Of a DNA stretch of 7,655 nt, positions 1-5,487 are shown in pieces. The translations under genes and the position numbers were made by a program. Positions within the stretch are counted from its first letter, which is position 1. Every line of letters starts with the position of its first letter. The notes beneath the pieces were generated by a model. It saw nothing but the letters and a program-made list of their open reading frames with translations. It searched no databases and was not told the DNA's origin. The DNA comes from Thiotrichales bacterium (GTDB lineage Bacteria; Pseudomonadota; Gammaproteobacteria; UWMA-0217). Location: the NCBI GenBank assembly GCA_024763135.1, contig JANTGD010000166.1, forward strand, positions 1 through 7,655, read 5' to 3'.

Positions 1-83
1 TCGTGGTCACCTTATTGGTGATGAGAGGTTTTTCTGATTTGCCATGTGCACCAAGAGCTTGCGTGGACTTTTGTGATCCAACT

Positions 84-104
84 GAGGTTTTTAGGTTTTT
101 AGGT
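84..104. repeat. Short AGGTTTTT tandem repeat
   Basis: Two full AGGTTTTT units and a partial third run just past the stop codon of the periplasmic adaptor gene. On the minus strand this is A-rich, not T-rich, so it does not act as a terminator tract for that gene. The remaining bases to position 1 hold no supported gene. Confidence 0.4.
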
Positions 105-929
105 TTATAGGGTTGGATATGGGTTTTTGTCGGTGAAGTTAAAGTCTGCAGTGCAACGTGCACCCGGTGGGATTTTGTTTTGTGTATTGGGGAGTTGCAA
201 GGTGACGCGAAAGGTATTTGATGCGGCATCGATGATTTGATCTACGATGGTGACGGTGGCGTCGGCTGCTTGAAACCCGGGGAGTTCTGGTGTGACCGAG
301 ACTTTATCGCCGATTTTGATTTGATTAAAGTGTTCGGCGGGCATAATAACTTCGACTTTCAATGGATGCAGGCTGACGATTTTCAGGATGGCTTGTTCCT
401 GGATACGTTGTCCCGCTGAGGCGTATCTTTCTGTGACGACGCCATTGATGGGGCTGCGGATGACGCGTTCGTTCAGCTTCGCTCGGGCCAGCTTGAGTTC
501 CATGCGGGATTGCTTTTGGTTGGTTCTTGCTTGTTCAAGCTTGTGTTCAGCAAGTTCGGCTTCGGTCATGGCTTTGTCGACAAATTGTTTGGAAACCAAT
601 TCTTTTTGAAACAATATCATTGCCCGATTTTTTTCGCGCCTTGCATGTTCTTTAGCGGCAATGGCTGCTTGCACCTCGGCGCTGTCATTGGCGCGCAGGG
701 TAGCTAAGTCGACAGTTTTTCGCTCTACTTTGCCAGTTAGTTTGGCGACGATTTGATCTGCAGTGACAAAATCTCCCCGTTCAACCAGAACTTTGTCCAG
801 TACGCCAATCACAGGTGATCCCAGCTCGACAACGTCTGACGGTTCAAGGAGACAGGGAAATGACTCTGCAAGTGCGGTACCCGTTGTTGCGCACAGGCAG
901 ATAATGGTTAGAAGTGTGTTACGTATCAT
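105..929 (-). CDS. Periplasmic adaptor (MFP/HlyD family, RND- or ABC-efflux type), TolC-docking
   Basis: Periplasmic membrane-fusion protein expected to bridge an inner-membrane exporter and a TolC-type outer-membrane channel. Numbered from the preferred start (274 aa): residues 1-21 form a signal peptide with cleavage after ALA. Residues about 30-65 and 155-190 are the two half-motifs of the lipoyl-like domain, including IRSPINGVVTERYASAG. About 75-155 is a charged, Ala-rich coiled-coil hairpin, and about 190-265 is the beta-barrel. The hairpin tip has R102, L106 and S113, matching the R-x3-L-x6-S motif that contacts TolC in AcrA-type adaptors. The start at 929 is preferred because GGAAGG lies 5 nt upstream and the signal peptide begins there. 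An in-frame ATG at 971 (288 aa, GGGGA upstream) is possible and adds 14 charged residues. No lipobox is seen. It sits about 430 bp beyond the SecA-like gene, so it probably has its own promoter, yet it may serve the same apparatus. The length is short for the family but appears complete. Confidence 0.92.
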   Translation of the reverse strand: MIRNTLLTIICLCATTGTALAESFPCLLEPSDVVELGSPVIGVLDKVLVERGDFVTADQIVAKLTGKVERKTVDLATLRANDSAEVQAAIAAKEHARREKNRAMILFQKELVSKQFVDKAMTEAELAEHKLEQARTNQKQSRMELKLARAKLNERVIRSPINGVVTERYASAGQRIQEQAILKIVSLHPLKVEVIMPAEHFNQIKIGDKVSVTPELPGFQAADATVTIVDQIIDAASNTFRVTLQLPNTQNKIPPGARCTADFNFTDKNPYPTL

Positions 930-945
930 TTTGACCTTCCCTGGT
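930..945 (-). promoter_or_regulatory. Ribosome binding site of the periplasmic adaptor gene
   Basis: On the minus strand GGAAGG is followed 5 nt later by the ATG at 929, where the signal peptide begins. This supports 929 over the ATG at 971, which has GGGGA at slightly short spacing. Confidence 0.55.
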
Positions 946-1018
946 TTTTCGTAACGACTCAGCGTATTCATCTTTTCCCCATCTCGCGTTATTTTCGTAC
1001 TCGAATGATCACATATTA

Positions 1019-1050
1019 ACTATATGCTCACATTCTCCGTGCGAAAATGC
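1019..1050 (-). promoter_or_regulatory. Possible weak promoter for the periplasmic adaptor gene
   Basis: A TATAGT hexamer on the minus strand (1024-1019) matches the sigma70 -10 consensus at 5 of 6 positions and lies about 48 nt before the ATG at 971 and 90 nt before that at 929. The best -35 candidate, about 16-17 nt upstream, is TTTCGC or TTTTCG, a poor match. The call rests on position and the -10 alone. Confidence 0.25.
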
Positions 1051-1051
1051 C

Positions 1052-1065
1052 TTGGTAGGTACCAA
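1052..1065. promoter_or_regulatory. 14-bp dyad, candidate operator
   Basis: Perfect 6-bp arms TTGGTA and TACCAA separated by GG, placed about 80 bp upstream of the earlier adaptor start and just upstream of the candidate -10 hexamer. This symmetry fits a dimeric repressor or activator site, but no regulator gene lies in the window and none is identified. Confidence 0.3.
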
Positions 1066-1256
1066 AATCTAAACACGTTGAGTCGTTACGTTTTTTCTTG
1101 CGCTAAGAAAGAACGTGCTGTTTTATTGTTTTGCGATCACCCATTCACCGGCAATACGTGTTGCTGTGATTTCATCTGCTTGTTTTCATCCCTGGTATGT
1201 TTGGTTACACAGCTGTGCCCGCGAAAAGATGAGCTTCTACTATACCGCTTTGTTTC

Positions 1257-1270
1257 GGCATTTTTATGCC
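1257..1270. repeat. Small stem-loop GGCAT-TTTT-ATGCC
   Basis: A 5-bp perfect stem with a 4-nt loop, about 90 bp past the SecA-like stop. Neither strand has a T-run after the stem, so it is not a convincing terminator. It may only affect transcript stability. Confidence 0.3.
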
Positions 1271-1357
1271 AAGCTTGAGCGCTCTGCAATCGATCGACAC
1301 TGTAGATGAGAAAGTGTTTTTATTATCCCGATCAAAGGTCATGATTGCAGGATGAAA

Positions 1358-3340
1358 TCATTCTTGCGGGCCGCTTATGCCAAGGAGCTTCTGCTGCTGC
1401 ACATCCGCTTTTTTGAGTTGTCGACGCAATTGGCGGTAGCGGTTTTCCTCTTTCAGCTGGGCAATTCGTGCGACGATGCGCCCGAGCCAGCGAGGTAATT
1501 CGCCTTGTTTTGCATAGCGTCGCTGCAGATAATTGAGTAAACCCTGCGGATAGGTTGCTTGGATGAGCGGATCTTCAAGAGACAGAATTGTTTCCACACT
1601 ACCGGGATCTCCCTGCCGGCCACAGCGTCCGTAGAGCTGGCGATCGATGCGCCGTGAGGCATTGAGCTGGCAGCTGATGACATGCAGACCGCCGGCTTTT
1701 CGCGCGCTGGAGGAAAGTTTGATATCGGTCCCCCGGCCGGCCATATTGGTGGCGATGGTGACGCGTCCCGCGATTCCGGCATTAGCAATTATTGCAGCTT
1801 CTTCCTGATCTTTACGCGCATTCAATACGCGATGTGCAATTGTATTTCTGTCACACCAGGCGCTGAGTATTTCGGAATCGCCCACAGAATCGGTGCCGAT
1901 CAGTACGGGTCTGCCGGCAAGTTGCTGTTGCCGTGCCTGCTGGATGGTCTCGTGCCATTTCATTCTGCGTTTCAGTAACATACGTGTGCCGAGATCTGTT
2001 CTGCGACTGGGCTTGTGCAAGGGGACCGGTACAAGATCCAAGTGATAAGTGGCGAACAGTTCGGCACGTGAATCGGTAAGGGTTGCGCTGGTGCCGCACA
2101 GGTGGAGGTAACGCGGGAAAAAGCGCTGATAGGTGATCTGGGCCAGGGTATGCCGCTGGCCACTGCTGCTGCAGCCTTCTTTGAGTTCGATCAATGTATG
2201 CAGGCCTCGCGACCATTTCCGGCCCTCGGCGATGCGGCCGGTTGTGGCGTCGATGATATGCACCTCGCCCTCTTTTACGAGGTAGTCTCGATCCCGGCGA
2301 TAGGCATGTTTGGCCAACAGAGCCTGGGTGATGATTTCTTCCCGGTAATGCGTGTTGCGCCACAGACCAGACAGGGTTTCACAGTGCTTTTTCAGCCGCA
2401 GCCGGCCGCGCGCTGTCAGTTCCACCCGGTGTGTGTAGGGCGCGACGCTAAAGTCCTGGTTTTTCACCATAAGCGCTGCGATTTCCAGGGCCTCCTGATA
2501 CGCGTCCGAGGCGATTGCATTTTTGCCGTCCTGAGAGAGAATCAGCGGTGTATAGGATTCATCGAGAAAGATGCTGTCGGCCTCGTCGACAATGGCCAGG
2601 CACAGCCCGCGTAATAATGGTCGGTGGGTTGGCGGGGTTGCCAAATACTGAGCGCGGCGATGCAGATCTGAGCGGGGAGCATCACCGGTTGCTTTGTCTT
2701 TGAGGTAGTCAAACGCCAGTTCCCGCGCGGTGCAATAGGTGATGTCACAATGGTAATTCTCCCTGCGCTGTTCTGCGGGCATGCCGCTGATGACCATGCC
2801 AACGCTTAGCCCCAGCCGCTGTGCGATCGGTTGTAGTTGTTTGGCATCGCGCTCTACAAGATAGTCGTTGGCAGTGACCACATGAGTTGGAATCTCGGCC
2901 AATGCAGCAGTCAGCGCAGCCATCGCAATGGCGTAGGTTTTACCTTCGCCGGTTTGCATTTCCGCTAGCTTTCCCGCGAGCATTATGCGCGTGGCAATGA
3001 TTTGTGAAACATAGGTTTCGATACCGGTTTGACGGCGAATCATCTCCCGCACGAACGCGACAGTTTTTCCTAATGCCGGGTCGGTGAAACCCCCGCCTCG
3101 CAATTGCGTCCTGAGTCGTGGGAGACTCGCCAAAAGGACGTTGTCGTCGAGTTTGCCGTAAATCTCTCCATGGGCGGTGACTGCTTTGGCAAATCGCCTA
3201 TAGTGTTTGGGCGCTTGGGGGGTGCGGCTCAGTATCGCGCGCCATGAGATCGATGGGAAGAATTGGGATTGTGCTGCTTGGTTGCGTTCTGGATAGAGCC
3301 CATAGATCACGCCAGGTTGGGGGAGGGAGAGGCTGGTCAT
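1358..3340 (-). CDS. SecA-like accessory preprotein translocase ATPase, short form lacking the C-terminal domains
   Basis: DEAD-like motor ATPase of the SecA family, 660 aa. Visible motifs: Walker A QTGEGKT (129-135), TANDYLVERDA (156-166) matching SecA VTVNDYLAQRDA, YCTARELAFDYLKD (202-215), Walker B VDEADS (251-256) followed by FLDESYTPLILS, GRKWSRGLHTLIELKEG (373-389) of the preprotein-binding region, TNMAGRGTDIKL (531-542), and motif VI QLYGRCGRQGDPGS (568-581). The nucleotide-binding halves and the preprotein cross-linking region therefore look intact. Only about 80 residues follow motif VI, whereas E. coli SecA (901 aa) has about 300 there. The helical scaffold with two-helix finger, the helical wing and the zinc-binding tail are largely absent, replaced by a basic, Gln-rich helix. 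The N-terminus is also divergent. The start is set by an ATGA overlap with the upstream M50 gene; an upstream in-frame TTG at 3436 is unlikely. This is probably an accessory SecA, not the housekeeping one. Confidence 0.93.
   Translation of the reverse strand: MTSLSLPQPGVIYGLYPERNQAAQSQFFPSISWRAILSRTPQAPKHYRRFAKAVTAHGEIYGKLDDNVLLASLPRLRTQLRGGGFTDPALGKTVAFVREMIRRQTGIETYVSQIIATRIMLAGKLAEMQTGEGKTYAIAMAALTAALAEIPTHVVTANDYLVERDAKQLQPIAQRLGLSVGMVISGMPAEQRRENYHCDITYCTARELAFDYLKDKATGDAPRSDLHRRAQYLATPPTHRPLLRGLCLAIVDEADSIFLDESYTPLILSQDGKNAIASDAYQEALEIAALMVKNQDFSVAPYTHRVELTARGRLRLKKHCETLSGLWRNTHYREEIITQALLAKHAYRRDRDYLVKEGEVHIIDATTGRIAEGRKWSRGLHTLIELKEGCSSSGQRHTLAQITYQRFFPRYLHLCGTSATLTDSRAELFATYHLDLVPVPLHKPSRRTDLGTRMLLKRRMKWHETIQQARQQQLAGRPVLIGTDSVGDSEILSAWCDRNTIAHRVLNARKDQEEAAIIANAGIAGRVTIATNMAGRGTDIKLSSSARKAGGLHVISCQLNASRRIDRQLYGRCGRQGDPGSVETILSLEDPLIQATYPQGLLNYLQRRYAKQGELPRWLGRIVARIAQLKEENRYRQLRRQLKKADVQQQKLLGISGPQE
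3337..3340 (-). promoter_or_regulatory. ATGA stop/start overlap (translational coupling), M50 to SecA-like
   Basis: The TGA of the M50 gene (3339-3337) overlaps the ATG of the SecA-like gene (3340-3338). No clear Shine-Dalgarno site precedes the ATG. The same arrangement at both junctions supports fixed stoichiometry within one operon and decides both start calls. Confidence 0.85.
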
Positions 3341-5487
3341 GTGCTGCGGGCCGTCACTGTCTGCAGGAACAATTGTCGCCACGGTAACGACCATTGTTCG
3401 ATCAGGGAGCGATAGCCGTGATCGAAGCGTACCCAACAGCGGGCGCCAATCCGCGCGGTTTTTAATCCCGGGACTTCGAGATCGGCGGTGAATACGGGGA
3501 CCAGGGTGTGCAGGTGTTTGCTATCTCCGGGGTCGGTCAGGATCGGACCTCCGCCCTGCACAGAAAGTGCGGCACTGGGCAGTTGATCGGTCGATGCGGG
3601 TGTTTCTCTGAGTAAGAATGCGGTATCGGCGTGTTTCGGTTGATCGGCGATTGTCACTTCGATGGTGCGGGTCTGGTGGCGCACCAATTGTTCGACACTC
3701 TGCGGAAAAACCGCACGGATTCGCAATTGATCCTGGGCAATGACATGCCCCAAGAGACTGCCTTTTACGATGTAACTGCCTGGAAGATCATCGGGATTGG
3801 GCATACTCAACCGGCCGCTGGTTTGCGCGCGTATCGTCAGCCCTTCAAGTTCTTCCACGAGTCGATCGCGTTCGGCTTGTGCAGCTTGAATTTCTTCGTC
3901 GATTTGCACCATTCGAGCAAGTTCTTTGTTGAATACCGCATTTTTTTGCGCATCGAGTGCGGCCAGGTGCGCGGTGGTTTCTGCTAGCTTGGCTTGCAGC
4001 AATGGATTGTCTAACCGCAGCAAGACTTGGCCTTGGGTGACCCATTCCTGATCGTTTACCAAGATCTCGCGAATTTCGCCGCTTGTCGTGCTGCGAATTT
4101 GTGCTTCATCAGGAAGCCACACGATTCCTTGCGCCACGGTAGCATAGGGCAAAGGCGCTCTGAGCAGCACGCTACCACCAATTAAAACGATACCCAGTAC
4201 GACCAGCCAGGCACGTAACCGATGCTGGCTGATTTCGCCCGATTCCCGCAGGTATTTGACGATGTCGATGATGGGTTTGAGCAGTAGACCATAAAGCATC
4301 AGGCAGACCAGCGCGGCTGCGAGGATCAGCGAGATATTGGCAAAAAACTGTGCCAGCACGAAGGTAATGCTCCACCGGTACAGCCAGGCGGCAAGCCCAT
4401 AACCAGTTAGCCAGCGGGCCTCGGCGTGGTCAGTTGTGACGGGCTCGATGTCCCTGGCGCGGAGCAGATAGCGGCGCGCGAGATAGGCCCACTGGCGTTT
4501 GCTGGCACTGGCCAGGTTGGGGATTTCGATGAGATCGGAAAGAATGTAATAACCATCGAATTTGAGTAATGGATTGCCATTGAACAAGACGGTGGAAAGT
4601 CCGCCGATTGTCAACGTGATAAACGCGATGTCGCGCACCAGACCGTCGCTGGTATGAAGCCATAGCAACAAGGCCAAGGCAGCCAGGAACAGCTCTGTCA
4701 TAATACCCGCGGCGCTGACCGCAATGCGCTGCCATTTGGCGTGGAGCGCAGCGGCACTCGATGCATTGACGTAGGGTACGGGCATAAGGGCGAGCAGGGA
4801 GATACCCATTTCATTGACTTCACCGCCAAAGCGGCGCAGGGTCAGCCCATGTGCGATCTCGTGCAGTGCTTTCAGAGTGGGATAGACCAGCCACAGCAAT
4901 AGCCAGTAATGCGGTGTGAGAAAATGGATACGTGCATGTGTAGCCAGAGTTTGCCAATGCATGCTGGCAAGAAAAATTGCGCCGGAGACCAGTGCTATCC
5001 AGACTAGTAAAAATCCGCGCGTAAAGATCCAGCGGGTCCAGGGCTCGAGCCGTTGCAACAGGCTGGTGGGGTCGAATAAGGGCGCACGGAAGGAAAGCGG
5101 ATTGATCAGTGCGAGCTGCTGCTTGCGCTGGCGTTTTTTCTGGCGTTCAAACATCTCCTCCACGTCGGGCGTCAAATCGGTTTGGACCAGATCTGCCTGA
5201 TGGAGCTGACTGATGAGGGTGATGACTTCATGCTGACTCGGCGCGTGTTCCTGGTCTTGTTCGAGCAGCGTTTCCCAAAGCTCTTCGACAGTGTGTTCAC
5301 CCAGTAGTCTTGCAACCCACTGGTAGCTGCGTGCATCCAAGCGGTGTTGGCGACCGGACACGCCATCCTTGAGTAGATACCATAAACTCCCACGATGAAT
5401 TTGGCGATGAACGGTGACGTGTGGCTTCAGGCGGGGTCGTAAATCGGCAACGCGATACCACTGCTCACTGAATAGTTGCGCAGTCAT
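3337..5487 (-). CDS. PqqD-like / M50 site-2 protease / HlyD adaptor fusion membrane protein
   Basis: Multidomain inner-membrane protein, 716 aa from the ATG at 5487. Residues about 15-105 resemble PqqD (RPRLKPHVTV, SLWYLL, SGRQHRLDARSYQW, HTVEELWETL), the winged-helix fold that binds leader peptides in RiPP systems. Hydrophobic segments lie near 155-177, 193-208, 256-277, 287-303, 365-408 and 426-443. The M50 zinc site is H209-E210-x2-H213 in ALHEIAHGLTLRRFGG, with the third ligand probably D311 in NPLLKFDGYY, so the protease site appears intact. After the last membrane segment, residues about 450-690 form a HlyD-type periplasmic part: lipoyl half-motif SGEIREILVNDQEWVTQGQ, a short coiled coil (495-550), second half-motif, then barrel. 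The hairpin lacks the TolC-tip R-x3-L-x6-S motif. The start forms an ATGA overlap with the stop of the upstream gene, and the stop overlaps the SecA-like ATG the same way. An upstream in-frame TTG at 5526 is less likely. Substrate cleavage is inferred, not shown. Confidence 0.92.
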   Translation of the reverse strand: MTAQLFSEQWYRVADLRPRLKPHVTVHRQIHRGSLWYLLKDGVSGRQHRLDARSYQWVARLLGEHTVEELWETLLEQDQEHAPSQHEVITLISQLHQADLVQTDLTPDVEEMFERQKKRQRKQQLALINPLSFRAPLFDPTSLLQRLEPWTRWIFTRGFLLVWIALVSGAIFLASMHWQTLATHARIHFLTPHYWLLLWLVYPTLKALHEIAHGLTLRRFGGEVNEMGISLLALMPVPYVNASSAAALHAKWQRIAVSAAGIMTELFLAALALLLWLHTSDGLVRDIAFITLTIGGLSTVLFNGNPLLKFDGYYILSDLIEIPNLASASKRQWAYLARRYLLRARDIEPVTTDHAEARWLTGYGLAAWLYRWSITFVLAQFFANISLILAAALVCLMLYGLLLKPIIDIVKYLRESGEISQHRLRAWLVVLGIVLIGGSVLLRAPLPYATVAQGIVWLPDEAQIRSTTSGEIREILVNDQEWVTQGQVLLRLDNPLLQAKLAETTAHLAALDAQKNAVFNKELARMVQIDEEIQAAQAERDRLVEELEGLTIRAQTSGRLSMPNPDDLPGSYIVKGSLLGHVIAQDQLRIRAVFPQSVEQLVRHQTRTIEVTIADQPKHADTAFLLRETPASTDQLPSAALSVQGGGPILTDPGDSKHLHTLVPVFTADLEVPGLKTARIGARCWVRFDHGYRSLIEQWSLPWRQLFLQTVTARST
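5484..5487 (-). promoter_or_regulatory. ATGA stop/start overlap (translational coupling), GAF-HlyD to M50
   Basis: The TGA of the GAF-HlyD gene (5486-5484) shares bases with the ATG of the PqqD-M50-HlyD gene (5487-5485). The upstream sequence has no good Shine-Dalgarno site, so re-initiation by terminating ribosomes is the likely way this gene is started. Confidence 0.85.

Larger units (their letters stand above)
950..1090. repeat. Imperfect inverted repeat flanking the adaptor upstream region
   Basis: The left arm at 950-968 (CGTAACGACTCAGCGTATT) matches the reverse complement of the right arm at 1072-1090 at 17 of 19 positions. About 103 bp lie between the arms. The left arm overlaps the possible N-terminal extension of the adaptor gene. 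Confidence 0.6.
972..1357. other. Intergenic region between the SecA-like and periplasmic adaptor genes
   Basis: This 386-base stretch has no convincing gene. Short open frames exist on both strands but have unusual composition (Cys- and Phe-rich on the plus strand) and no recognisable domain. It contains an inverted-repeat pair (arms 950-968 and 1072-1090), a 14-bp dyad TTGGTA-GG-TACCAA at 1052-1065, a CATAT-TAACT-ATATG dyad at 1012-1026, and a GGCAT-TTTT-ATGCC stem-loop at 1257-1270. No stem followed by a T-run was found, so I cannot place a rho-independent terminator for the upstream cassette. Its length and dyads suggest the adaptor gene has its own regulated promoter. Confidence 0.6.

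Noticed and set aside
1..104. Another gene or leader downstream of the adaptor
   Set aside because: The minus strand gives only a very short frame from an ATG near position 45 that ends within 13 codons. Nothing extends convincingly to the window edge.
1024..1309. Plus-strand 84-aa and 64-aa open frames in the intergenic gap
   Set aside because: Overlapping frames with Cys- and Phe-rich composition, no family resemblance and no clear ribosome binding site.
1341..1361. ATGATT/AATCAT stem at the end of the SecA-like gene as a terminator
   Set aside because: The stem is only 6 AT-rich bp, overlaps the stop codon and is not followed by a T-run on the minus strand.
3341..3436. Extended 692-aa form of the SecA-like protein starting at TTG 3436
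   Set aside because: The extension overlaps the M50 gene by 100 bases. The ATG at 3340 forms an ATGA overlap, and the same arrangement is seen at the other junction.
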